Of a stretch of DNA of 64,000 nt, positions 34,690 through 45,947 are shown piece by piece. The translations under genes and the position numbers were made by a program. The stretch's first letter is position 1. Every line of letters starts with the position of its first letter. The DNA is from Ampullaceana balthica. Taxonomy: Eukaryota; Mollusca; Gastropoda; Lymnaeidae. The stretch spans positions 124,001 through 188,000 of the forward strand of contig CALYLW010000436.1 of NCBI GenBank assembly GCA_944989445.1, in the 5' to 3' direction. The notes beneath the pieces were generated by a model. That model saw nothing but the letters and a program-made list of their open reading frames with translations. It was not told where the DNA came from and searched no databases.

Positions 34690-35097
34690 TTGCAGATTTG
34701 ATGTTTTTATATGACGTTGTACTTCCTATCTTACACAAGCAAATTTTATAATCAAAACAATACATTAAATGTTTATTAATTGACTAATACCACACACAAA
34801 AGTTGGTGACATACTTTTCTTTAAAGCGGTTTGGTGCAACCCTGCCGCGGAAACCTCAAACTTATCTCTTCGCTACTTAAATCTATTTTAAAATACTGCG
34901 TACAACATTTTAAAATTGTGGTTTGCAGTTTAGTTCCTTTACTAGTACGTGCGATTGTTTAGGAGCGATTACTTTCATATATTGCCACAAAGGAAAAGAT
35001 GGAATAAAAGAACTCACCGGCTTGCTAAGAAGAAAATGGATTAAAGATGGTAATAATATGAACTGAGTAACAGTGAGTCTAACTCTAATGGGTGGAA
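34690..35097. other. No gene recognised
   Basis: AT-rich linker between two unrelated tandem arrays. Confidence 0.5.
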
Positions 35098-35811
35098 CAT
35101 TTATAGGTATATAGAGGGGCACATTTATAAGTATAGAGGGGCACATTTATAAGTATATAAGGGGGCACGTTTATAAGTATATAGAGAGGGACATTTATAA
35201 GTATATAGAGGGGCTAATTTATAAGTATATAGAGGGGGGCATTTATAAGTATATAGAGGTGTAAATTTATAAGTATATAGAGGGGCACATTTATAAGTAT
35301 ATAGAGGGGGACATTTATAAGTATATAGAGGGGCACATTTATACGTATATAGAGCTGCACATTTATAAGTATATAGAGGTGTACATTTATAAGTATATAG
35401 AGGGGCACATTTATAAGTAAATAGATGGTTTCATTTATAAGATTATAGAGGGGCTCATTTATACGTATATAGATCACCTCATTTATAAGTATATAGAGGG
35501 GCACATTTATACGTATATAGAGGGACACATTTATAAGTATATAGAGGGGCCCATTTATAAGTATATAGAGGGGCCCATTTATAAGTATATAGAGGGGCCC
35601 ATTTATAAGTATATAAAGCTGCACATTTATAAGTAAATAGAGGGACACATTTATAAGTATATAGATGGTTTCATTTATAAGATTATAGAGGGGCTCATTT
35701 ATACGTATATAGATCGCCTCATTTATAAGTATATAGGGGGGCACATTTATACGTATATAGAGGGACACATTTATAAGTATATAGAGGGGCACATTTATAA
35801 GTGTACTAGCA
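35098..35811. repeat. 24-bp minisatellite, left block
   Basis: Unit 'gtatatagaggggcacattt'+'ataa', 24 bases, about 30 copies, with variants and a second-order duplication (the 'gatggtttcatttataagat' segment near 35425 recurs near 35665). A long minus-strand open frame (repeats of LYILINVP) exists only because the unit is a multiple of three. The array resumes at 38464-38520. Confidence 0.95.
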
Positions 35812-37083
35812 GACCCGTCGTGCGTTGCAACGATCTCAGTAAAAATGAACAAATTTAAAGAAACCAATGAGTGTTATGTTTAAAAACAATTATGCAGAAA
35901 CCTTCGCGGAAGAGTGGAAAAAATTCTAAGTTTCATAGCAAACGGATAAATAAATAAATAATTAAATAGCGTACAAAAGAAGGAACGATATTAAGGGCCC
36001 CGGCCCCAAAAAGAGTGATAATATACTTTTTTTATTGCCATTGTACTCAAGCTATATTCCTCAATATCGTGTAAAATTGAATAGGGAATACAATGATTAA
36101 AGTTCAATAAAAAGACATTTGTGGGCCCCCAGCTCCGAGGGAATGGACATTAGGAGTTCAGTGCACTATAGTAATATAGGCTCTTAAGATTTTATATTCT
36201 AAGTTTGGTCAAAATCCAGTTATGTTCTTATCATCTAACGCTTAAACTACTTTTTATATAGCTAATATAGGGGTAAAATGACATTAGGAGGCCCCCCTGC
36301 CCATTCGGTGCAAGAGTTCAACTTAAAAATCCTGTTCATTTTAATTCAGTTTTATTGTGGATATATTTCTCAAGATCTTTAAAAATTGAATAGGAAAAAT
36401 ATCTTAAATATATACGAAAAAAAGACATTTGGGGCCCCCGGCCAGAAGATATTGACATCAGAAGTTCAGTGCCCTATAGCATTTTAATATGGGCTACCAA
36501 GGTTTTGTATACAAAGTTTGGTGAAGATCTATTCATTTACTAAGTAGCTAACGCAAAAACTAATATTTATATAGCTCATATAAGCAAAAAACTAAATTAA
36601 GGGCCCCGGGGCCCATGTAAGGCAAGGTATGAAGTTCAGCAACCTGTTCATTTCAATATGGATAATATTGGATACATTTACCATTACTTGTCAAGTTTTT
36701 TAATAATTAAATTGAGGAATAAAATCTTAAAAGTTTAAGTAAAAAGGTATTTTAAGCCCCCAGCCCCGAAGGAGTGGTCATTAGGAGTCAATTGCCCTAT
36801 AGTATTATAGTATGGGCTACCAAGTTTTTGTATACAAAGTTTGGTTAAGATCTATTCATTTTTAATCAGTAGATAACGCTTAAACTAATTTTTATATAGC
36901 TCGTATAAGCAAAATATGACATTATGGGCCCCCGGTGCCCCATGAGTGTTAAATTTTGAAAAAAAGTAGCCAGTTATCATCCCGGGAGCATACTCAACAG
37001 TCTCGAAAAGTTTCATGACGATCGGGTGAATGGTTTAGTCAGCTATAAAGGACATGCACACACACACACACAGACATACTTTG

Positions 37084-37125
<42 letters not shown>

Positions 37126-38463
37126 CCAAAAATACATTAAGGGCCCCGGGGCCCATTCTGTGCAAGATATAAAGTTCAAAACCCCTGTTCATTTCAATTT
37201 GTATAATAATTGAAACATGTGTAATTATTTGTCAAGATTGTTAATGACTGAATGGTGAATAAAATCTTAAACGTTTAAGAAATGTGAATTTTTGGGCCCC
37301 CAGCCCCAAAGGAATGACTATTTGCAGTTTAGTGCCCTATAGTATTTTAATATTGGCTATCAAATTGTCATATACAAAGTTTGGATAAGATCCAACAATT
37401 TACACAGTAGCTAGCGCTTAAACTAATTTTTATATAGCTCATGTAAACAACAAATGACATTATGGGCCCCCGGTGCCCCAAGAGTGTTAAATTTAGAAAA
37501 AAATTGCCAGTTACCATCCCAGGTGGGTACTCAACAGTCTCCAAAAATTTCACGACCATCGGATTAATAGCTATAAAGGACATGCACACACACACACACA
37601 GACATACTTTGATTTATATATATAGATAGAAGATATAAGAAAAAAGACATTTAGGGCCCCATGGGCCCATTTGGTGATAGATGTAAATTTCAAAAACCTT
37701 TTCATTTAATTAAGTTTCCTCATAGATATATTCCTCAAGATCGTGAAAAATTGAATGGGGGAAAATACATTAAACATACACGAAGAAAAGACATTGGGGG
37801 GCCCCCGGCCCCGAAATAATGGACATTTGAAGTTATGTGCCCTTATAGTATTTCAATATGGGCTACCAAGTTTTTGTATTCAATTTTTGGTTTAGATCCA
37901 TTCATTTACTCAGTAGCTAACGCATAAACTAATTTTTATATATCATATATAACCAAAAAAGACATTAAGGGCCCCGGGGCCCATTCAGTGCAAGATATAA
38001 AGTTCAAAACCCCTGTTCATTTCAATTTGTATAATAATGGATACATGTGTCATTATTTGTCAAGATTGTTAATGACTGAATGGTGAATACAATCTTAAAC
38101 GTTTAAGAAATGTGAATTTTTGGGCCCCCAGCCCCAAAGGAATGACTATTTGCAGTTCAGTCCCGTATAGTATTTTAATATTGGCTATCAAGTTGTCATA
38201 TACAAAGTTTGGTTAAGATCCAACAATTTACACAGTAGCTAGCGCTTAAACTAATTTTTATATAGCTCATATAAGCAAAAAATGACATTATGGGCCCCCG
38301 GCGCCCCATGAGTGTTAAATTTAGAAAACAAAGTTGCCAGTTACCATCCCAGGTAGGTACTTAACAGTCTCCAAAAATTTCATGACGATCGGATGAATGG
38401 TTTAGTCAGCTATAAAGGACATGCACACACACACAGACATACTTTGATTTTTATATATATAGA
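35812..38463 (+). mobile_element. Family B element with internal tandem duplications
   Basis: Starts 'ctagcagacccgtcg' + 'caacgatctcagtaaaaa' and ends 'acatactttgatttatatat'. The same ends occur inverted at 58990-59025 and 57818. The body repeats a ~500-base block, each half marked by a GGGCCCC-type box; complete 3' ends with a (CA)n tract occur at about 37085, 37620 and 38450, so the 3' part is present three times. It interrupts the 24-bp minisatellite. No coding content; class unknown. Confidence 0.75.
37086..37125. repeat. (TA)n microsatellite
   Basis: About 19 uninterrupted TA units at the first internal 3' end of the family B element. Confidence 0.97.
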
Positions 38464-38523
38464 TAGAGGGGCACATTTATAAGTATACAGAGGGGTACAT
38501 TTGTAAGTATATAGAGGTGCACC
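38464..38523. repeat. 24-bp minisatellite, right block
   Basis: 'agaggggcacatttataagt' and two diverged units continue the array that ends at 35811 on the other side of family B. Confidence 0.85.
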
Positions 38524-39189
38524 ATTGTGACCCTTTGTTGACTACTTGTCATTGCTTGGGGCAGGTGTTAATAATTTATACCTAATATTTGTGGTACTAA
38601 CTCTAGCTTAGCCACTGTTAATATGTTTTTTGCAAAAATTTAAGCTAAACCTTTTTGAGTAAACTATTGAGATCATATAAAAAGAGTTCTAAGGGCAGAC
38701 AATTGATTAAAATTATATTTTAATGTAAGATTTGGTGAAACGACATATATCATTTGCTTGTCACTGAGAAAATGTTGTTTTGTTTAAAATTTAAAACGGC
38801 GGGTTGCAAAAAATTAAATTTCTTTAGAGAAAAATAAATTAGTAACTGCATTAGATGCGTGTCGGTAAAGATTAGTGATTAAAACAACTGCAAATATTTG
38901 TTAGGTGGGATATTTATTTACATTTAAGAGTAGACGCGATTGTTTCCTCCTTTCGAAAGGAAAAGATGGATTGAAAAGAAATTGACGAAGTTCCCTATCT
39001 TTAAAGATAACAAATATATTATTAGCAGGAGAATAAAGAACTTTAGAGAGAAATAAACTATTAAAGTAAAATCAAATATAAGATCTATGCATGAGTAGAA
39101 ACACATGTTGTGAACATCAATATTTTTGTCATCATCGAAGAATTCTACAATTACACAGCAATGTCAACAACACAGACAATGTAAATAAG
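38524..39189. other. No gene recognised
   Basis: AT-rich sequence without a recognised repeat or coding signature. Confidence 0.5.
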
Positions 39190-39715
39190 CATTTTTAACG
39201 CCATTTCCCATGCGACAAATTGCGTTTATATATTTGAAATATCTGTCCTGTCAGTTTGAGTTTGCACAAGCAACTCCTCCTGAACCATACCAGATAGAGG
39301 GTTCAGGTTTTTTGCTAATATGTAAAGGAGGTCCAAAGGATGTGCACGGGCAAACAATTCCTAAAAATTATACTAGATTTTCTGGAAAAAAAATGAAAAC
39401 AATATGAGTATTTCGTAAATTTCTCTGTAACCATAACAGCTATCGGGTTGAAACAAACGCCAAACGATAGCTAATTATATTTAAAGCAATTTTGGAGAAG
39501 GGATCTTTTTAATTTCTATTTTCGTTCGACTTCCGATTTTAGCAGCAATGTGTAGATAGCAATTGTTTTGTTTACTTTTAGAATTATTGATTTGAAATTA
39601 CTTTTAATGTAATCTATAATGATTTCCCTTGAATAAAAAAGTAGAATTTCTTTTGTTGGAAATTGCGTTTAAATACTCATTCCAATTCTTATTAATTGTT
39701 TACCGATGAATGTAT
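39190..39715 (+). repeat. Family E dispersed repeat, copy 1
   Basis: Over about 500 bases it matches the minus strand of 55130-55590. Shared blocks include 'ctgaaccataccagataga', 'aggatgtgcacgggc', 'caaacgccaaacgatagcta' and 'atgatttcccttg'. In copy 1 the first blocks lie in an open frame at 39210-39407 containing PEPYQIEGSGFLLICKGG; copy 2 has PEPYQIEGSDLL then a stop. An 8-bp inverted repeat AGCTATCG/CGATAGCT lies at about 39440-39472. Family unknown. Confidence 0.65.
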
Positions 39716-39749
39716 TATTTGTATAAATGTTCTATTACTTAAAAACTAG

Positions 39750-39957
39750 AGGTTGTAGGGCGCCTACGGCACCCACTTTTTTTATCAAAAGTCCAAGTAA
39801 TAAAATATTTTTTTACGGCGAGAATCTGCCATTTAAAATTATCTTGCACACCTCCCGATGCACACCTTGTATTAAAATATCAGCTCAAACAATGACGTCA
39901 TAGCATAGCGTTAACGTGACAATGATCCAGCCATTGAATGGGACTATTATATTATTT
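39750..39957 (+). repeat. Family D element without tandem units
   Basis: GGGCGCCTACGGCACCC at the 5' side, then directly the D 3' part with 'gatgcacaccttgtatta', TGACGTCA (39893-39900) and 'atgggactattatatta'. Confidence 0.65.
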
Positions 39958-39969
39958 CTAATCTGAAAT

Positions 39970-40465
39970 AAAAACAACCCGTAAAAAACCAAGTTTTTGA
40001 CTATAAATCCTTTACGTATGAGACGTAACTAAAAGAATGTTCATTATAACACGCAGCGCAAGACCATCCAAAAATACAAAATTGCAGTTGTGTCGTAAAA
40101 CGTGTTTAATATAATGCGCACCGATCAGGAATAGGTTTATAAAAAGTGTTGTCAGTAAAATACGCACCTTATTGCGCGACAGAAAGGTTGTTCAATATAA
40201 TACGCACCGCGACGCTCTATCTCAAAAAATAGCATGATACATAGCAATAAATAAAATAATCTAAAAAATCAATAATTTAATTATGGTACATGCGATCGAT
40301 CTGAAATTTTGATACATTGTTTTTATCATCGGTACGAAACTGCCTGCAAAATTTCAGCTCGCTATCTTGTGAGCAAGTGGGTTAAAAATCGATCAAAAGT
40401 TTTGGCGACAAGCAAGCAAGCAAGGTCGGCCGCAGACACCACGAGTTAATATAAAGGATTTAAAA
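39970..40465 (-). repeat. Single family D unit, inverted
   Basis: A complete ~495-base D unit on the minus strand, closest in its variants to the third unit of the 16-18 kb array (for example 'tacgtatgagacgtaac' and 'cagtaaaatacgcacc'). Confidence 0.9.
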
Positions 40466-40514
40466 AGGGACGATTAGGATAAGGGAATGAAAGCAATTCA
40501 ATTAAGAATGTATC
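40466..40514 (+). repeat. Left remnant of family A copy A7
   Basis: Sequence up to the hAT duplication AATGTATC corresponds to the family A stretch before HP1; the copy continues at 41802. Confidence 0.45.
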
Positions 40515-41801
40515 CAGTGCTGCCAGTGACAATTTTTGGGAAAAACCTAGCCAACATGACAAAAAAAACCTAGATTGGAAAGAAAAAAACCTAGACACAC
40601 TAAAAATAAACAACTATGACGTCATAAAGCTTCTCCCCCCACCCACCCCCAAACAAACAACAAAAAAGCCGTATTTCCTAATAAAGAATTGGCATGTTTC
40701 AAAACCATTTTTAAAAATTCAAGTACGTACTTAGTGTAAGACTGCATTCTAATATCGTAACTCGCGTGGAGCCATTTAAAACGTCTTTCAATTAATTCAT
40801 TGTATGCAACCAGATATTTAAGTGGAGCTTTCGTTTAAAGTTGTTTATTATTTATGTGACGTCACAGTTCTTAAACACATCCCTCCCTCCTGTCACACAT
40901 ATCACTTAAGTGTGACTCCCTCTGACACCGTCCTTTTTAAATGTGTGTCTTCATTTATATACTGCCCCTAATGTATTAATTAGTATGGTGTACGTAACTA
41001 TTTGTAAAATATACTTACATCTGCATTTATTCATCACTTATGTCGTCTTCCTTATACATGTTATTGTCCGCATTCTTGGCATTATTCTTACTTTATCTAT
41101 TACAGACGCTCCTTTTATACAGAATATTATTGACTCCTACGTTTATCACTGTTTTTGTCTAGTCTTGCATTTTTATTTGAGTTTTAAATGTTGATAGAGT
41201 TTTGGTTTTCCTCGTTTGATCAGGTAACTCATTCCACTTCCGAATCCCGGACGGAAAGAACGAGAATTTTTATGTGTTTGTTGTTGCATACGGAATAGGA
41301 AAACTATTTTTATAACTATGTCTATCTGAGAGTTGTATTAGATTATCTTTGTTTAATACCATGAATACTTGAAAGACTATTCTCTCAACGTGGGCACAAG
41401 AAAATGGTACAGCTGTTAAGTTTGACATGAGGTCTAATAAAATTGAATATTTTGGTTCATTCAAGCTGTTTTAACTAGTACCAGATTTCTTTAGACAGAT
41501 GGCACCTCAGCAGCGCCATCTTTCCAATTCAGTCGTATAGTATGATAGAGGTATAGATATCGTAATACAAACTGACTGAACGGCTGAAAAAAACTTTGTC
41601 AACTGATGCTTAATTTTATTTTTGAAAAATCGAATTTATATAGGATATTAATTGCACATATTTAGTAAAATGTGTACTTCAACATCGTTTATTTAAATTT
41701 TTAAAGTGAACCCTAGATTATGGCAATTTTTTAACTAAAAAACCTAGACAAGGTCGAAATAGCCTAGATCTGGGTTGAAAAACCTAGCGCTGGCAATACT
41801 G
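40515..41801 (-). mobile_element. Non-autonomous hAT element, perfect 8-bp target duplication
   Basis: Inverted ends CAGTGCTGCCAG and CAGTATTGCCAG; identical flanking 8-mers AATGTATC (40507-40514, 41802-41809). Several AACCTAG motifs occur just inside both ends (at 40545, 40570, 40588 and, inverted in layout, 41738-41785), like subterminal transposase-binding repeats. It keeps a small transposase remnant on the minus strand and also contains one TGACGTCA near 40617. It is inserted in family A copy A7. Confidence 0.92.
41270..41464 (-). pseudogene. hAT transposase C-terminal dimerisation remnant
   Basis: A 64-codon frame contains NLTAVPFSCAHVERIVFQVF and a following LNKDNLIQLSD. This fits the hAT C-terminal pattern (P-x-S-x-A-x-VER-xF...). 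The rest of the transposase is missing and the homology is short. Confidence 0.55.
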
Positions 41802-42240
41802 AATGTATCCAAAATCTTTCGGATCGAAGGAAAGTGGCATACCACTTTAAGAAAATTAAACCACCATGAAAACATATTATATCATACATAATTAATAAAA
41901 CAGACACATTTAGTCATTAGTTATTTATTACATTAAATAGTATTAAATTTTTTAATAATAAATACAATTTTTAAGATTAGTAATTTTTTCTAACTTAATA
42001 TTACAATGCAAATTTTTAATTTAAATTCAATGAAAAATTTACAAAACACAAAATATTTATATTATGCATCTTATTTTTAAAAATGAAATGGTGCAGAGTT
42101 TTTTCAAAATATAAATTTCGATTTTCACATTTATTGCCTTTTTTCAAATTTGTAACACTAACTCAGGATAAATACATCAGCACCGGTGCTTTTTAGTGCG
42201 CCATTTACGGGAAACGCAATATCAATGCACGTCCAAAATG
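41802..42240 (+). repeat. Family A dispersed repeat, copy A7
   Basis: HP2 is AAAGTGG-CATA-CCACTTT at 41831-41848, with the outer pair changed to A-T. The box GCACCGGTGCTTTTTAGTGC is at about 42180-42199. A tandem array follows at 42447. Confidence 0.75.
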
Positions 42241-42446
42241 ATCAAATTAATTAGTAAACATGTAAACATAACGTGTTATATCCATAAAATGCTTATTTCT
42301 CCATTTTTATAGTTAAAGGATATTTTTTGCATGTGTGTTTTTGTATATACAGTTATTTGAAAACGCTAAATTGTTAGTACATTTTATGATGAACATTTAA
42401 TGGTTGTATTTTCTAAGAAATTTCACAAAAGTAACTGTTAGGAGGA

Positions 42447-42850
42447 GATTTTAATTATATCACAAGCCTTCTAGATACAACCAACCCTTATATCACAAGC
42501 CCTCTAGATACAACCAACCTTTATATCCCAAGTCCTCTAGATACAACCAACCCATATATAACAATCCCTCTAGATACAACCAACCCTTATATCACAAGCC
42601 ATATAGATACAACCAACCCTTATATCACAATCCATATATATACAACCAACCCTTATATCACAAGCCATCTATATACAACCAACCCTTATATCACAAGCCC
42701 TTTAGATACAACCAACCCTTATATCACAAGCCCTCTAGATAAAACCAACCATTATATCACAAGCCCTCTAGATACAACATACTCTTATATCACAAGCTAT
42801 CTAGATACAACCAACCCTTATATCACAATCCCTCTAGATAAAACCAACCA
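42447..42850. repeat. 33-bp minisatellite, about 12 copies
   Basis: Unit 'cttatatcacaagccctcta'+'gatacaaccaacc', 33 bases, with point variants. It lies at the 3' side of family A copy A7. Confidence 0.93.
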
Positions 42851-42989
42851 TTGCATTACTTCATGAGTTTGTGAGACTTGAAATCAGTGTTGTCTTGGTA
42901 TACTTCTGGTTTAGTATAAGTCAAACTTGGTATAAGTCCTGTTTGGACCCAGAACATTTTGATTGGTGTACGACCTTTGTGTGGAATAC

Positions 42990-43135
42990 GACCCGCGTGC
43001 TAGAACTTGAACACATTTACGCGGACTTTCAAAACGATTTATTTTTTGTGCAGTTTTTCTTCAAAGACTATATTTTCAGTTATGCGCGTTGGGATTTATA
43101 GTCAAAAGCTCTGTTTTTTACGAGTTATTTATTTT
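42990..43135 (+). repeat. Partial, diverged family D unit end
   Basis: 'gggatttatagtcaaaagct' + 'ctgttttttacgagtt' matches the right end of D units; upstream similarity is weak. Confidence 0.45.
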
Positions 43136-43147
43136 AACTATAATGAA

Positions 43148-43195
43148 CTAGACGCCCCGCGGCGTAGCATACGCCGCAGACTTGCTCATGGAGAG
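43148..43195 (-). mobile_element. Helitron-like 3' terminus
   Basis: On the minus strand 'gagcaagtctgcggcgtatg' then CTACGCCGCGGGG, CGT and CTAG (43148-43151), followed by T. The 8-bp hairpin GCGGCGTA/TACGCCGC is perfect. Confidence 0.5.
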
Positions 43196-43224
43196 TTCTT
43201 TTACCCATTTAATGCACTTTTTTA

Positions 43225-45610
43225 GGGCGCCTACGGCGCCGACTTTTTTTAAAAGCCTAACTTACTTGTCCTTGTTTAATCAATACGAAATATTAAACCT
43301 TCTGAAATGCACACAAAGTATTTTATAATATGGGATGTAGGGCGCATATGTCGCCGCTTTGTTTTTTGATGTTATAATTAACCATCATCAAATCCTATTT
43401 TTAAATCCCTTATATTAACTTCGCGGCCGTCTCATCATCTCATCATCTCATCATCTCATGGGCTGGGCGGGCGGAAAAAGAAAAGTAAAAAATGACCCAC
43501 TTTCCTTGATTCGATCGAGCTGAAATTTGGCACACGGACCCGTCTGACCTAACAATGCATCGTATCAAAATTTCAGATCGATCGAACGTACCGTAATTAA
43601 ATTAATGCATTTTTAGTTTATCCTTATATGAGGTATGTAATTCAAATTCACGTTTGTTATTGTTTTTTTTGCCACGTGAAAGTTTGAGTGACGCATTGAG
43701 GCGACCCAACGAAGCGACGGGGTGCTTTTGTTTACATTTTACGTGTCACGCTGAGCTCGGTCAAGCGAATCGGTGACCAGACTTTTCCCCTCTCCCCCTC
43801 CCACCCACCCCTCCCCCCCTAGGGTTATGAAGCAAACTTGAGTTAAGACAGATTCAGTCTGTAAATGTTTGAAAATAATCAATACTGTTAGTTATGTCTC
43901 ATATATAAGGGATTTATAGTCAAAAACTTTGTTTTTACGGGTTTGTTTTATTAAATCCCTTATATTAACTTCGCGGCCGTCTCTCTCTCATCTCATCATC
44001 TCATGGGCGGGCGGGCGAAAAAACAAAGTCGAAAATGACCCACTTTCCCGTGATCTGATCGAGCTGAAATTTGGCACACGGACCCGTCTGACCTAACAAT
44101 GCATCGTATCAAAATTTCAGATCGATCGAACGTACCGTAATTAAATTAATGCATTTTTAGTTTATCCTTATATGAGGTATGTAATTCAAATTCACGGTTT
44201 GTTATTGTTTTTTTCTTCCACTTCCACGTGAGTTTGAGTTGACGCCGACCGTCGTGCTGACACCCCCTCACGTCCCACCCCCATTTATTAAAGACAAGGG
44301 ACATCACTCGGTGTCAGTCTGTCAATGTTTTTAGTTTGAAAATAATCAATACTGTTAGTTATGTCTCATATATAAGGGATTTATAGTCAAAAACTTTGTT
44401 TTTACGGGTTTGTTTTATTAAATCCCTTATATTAACTTCGCGGCCGTCTCATCATCTCATCATCTCATGGGCTGGGCGGGCGGAAAAAGAAAAGTCAAAA
44501 ATGACCCACTTTCCAGTGATCCGATCGAGCTGAAATTTGGCACACGGACCCGACTCACCTAACAATGCATCGTATCAAAATTTCAGATCGATCGATCGTA
44601 CCGTAATTAAATTAATGCATTTTTAGTTTATCCTTATATGAGGTATGTAATTCAAATTCACTGTTTGTTATTGTTTTTTTTTCCACGTGAAAGTTTGAGT
44701 AGACGCGTTGAGGCGGCCCATCGAAGCACCGCGGCGCTTTTGTTTACATTTTACGTGTCACGCTGAGCTCGGTCAAGCGAATCGGTGACCAGACTTTTCC
44801 CCTCTCACCCCTCAGGGTTATGAAGCAAACTTGAGTTAAGACAGATTCAGTCTGTAAATGTTTCGAAAATAATCAATACTGTTAGTTATGTCTCATATAT
44901 AAGGGATTTATAGTCAAAAACTTTGTTTTTACGGGTTTGTTTTATTAAATCCCTTATATTAACTTCGCGGCCGTCTCTGTCTGTCGTCATCTCATCATCT
45001 CATGGGCGGGCGGGCGGGCGGAAAAACAAAAGTCGAAAAATGACCCACTTCCCGTGATTCGATCGAGCTGAAATTTGGCACACTGACCCGTCTGACCTAA
45101 CAATGCATCGTATCAAAATTTCAGATCGATCGAACGTACCGTAATTAAATTAATGCATTTTTAGTTTATCCTTATATGAGGTATGTAATTCAAATTCACG
45201 GTTTGTTATTGTTTTTTTCCCACGTGAAAGTTTGAGTTGACGCATTGAGGCGACCCATCGAAGCGACGGGGTGCTTTTGTTTACATTTTACGTGTCACGC
45301 TGAGCTCGGTCAAGCGAATCGGTGACCAGACTTTTCCCCTCTCCCCCCTCCCACCCCCCCCCTAGGGTTATGAAGCAAACTTGAGTTAAGACAGATTCAG
45401 TCTGTAAATGTTTGAAAATAATCAATACTGTTAGTTATGTCTCATATATAAGGGATTTATAGTCAAAAACTTTGTTTTTACGGGTTTGTTTTATTACATT
45501 GTTCCCTTTTTACAAAATTAAAATATCAGCGAAAACAATGACGTCATATAACTTTTTTTTACAGCGCATATTTAATTTGCACACCTTTTGATGCATTGGT
45601 ACAGTAATTT
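43225..45610 (+). mobile_element. Family D element, second array
   Basis: 5' part with GGGCGCCTACGGCGCC (43226) and the conserved 'aaatgcacacaaagtatttt', four units (43401-45493), then a 3' part with 'acattgttccctttttacaa' and TGACGTCA (45539-45546). Same layout as 16395-18935, with diverged units. Confidence 0.6.
43401..45493. repeat. Family D tandem array, four units of 467-550 bp
   Basis: Units start TTAAATCCCTTATATTAACT at 43401, 43951, 44418 and 44945. Each has (TCATC)n-like and GGGCGGGC tracts, CTGAAATTTGG...CAAAATTTCAG, and at the junction a hairpin ATATAAGGGATTT / AAATCCCTTATAT. They are clearly related to, but diverged from, the 16-18 kb units. Confidence 0.92.
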
Positions 45611-45744
45611 TGTGCGCTGCTTTCTAAAATTAGTATATGTTGCACATGCAGCTTCTTGTTACCTCGCAGGGTCCGATCACGAAGAGAATTATATATATAG
45701 ATAGATAGTATTGTTGACGTGATGCACATGTATGCCAGTCGAGA

Positions 45745-45830
45745 CGGCTGTTGGAGGGGAGTTATAACATGCCACCGAGGGGAATTACAACATGCCACCG
45801 AGGGGAGTTACAACATGCCACCGAACGGTG
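45745..45830. repeat. 23-bp tandem repeat, 3 copies
   Basis: 'gaggggagttacaacatgcc'+'acc' three times; the open frame across it is a by-product. Confidence 0.85.
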
Positions 45831-45947
45831 GCGGATCGTGGTTGGACGGGTTTTGTTCCTCTTCTATTTTAATAAGCAACAATGCGATGGGTTTATTTAT
45901 AGAGCGGTAAAATAATTGTATGAATCAATGATGAGGAAATATATAAC

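Noticed and set aside
35214..35867. 217-codon minus-strand open frame of repeated LYILINVP
   Set aside because: It exists because the 24-bp minisatellite unit is a multiple of three; it also runs into the family B insertion.
42871..43225. Overlapping short frames
   Set aside because: Partly family D and Helitron-like repeat sequence; no protein family.
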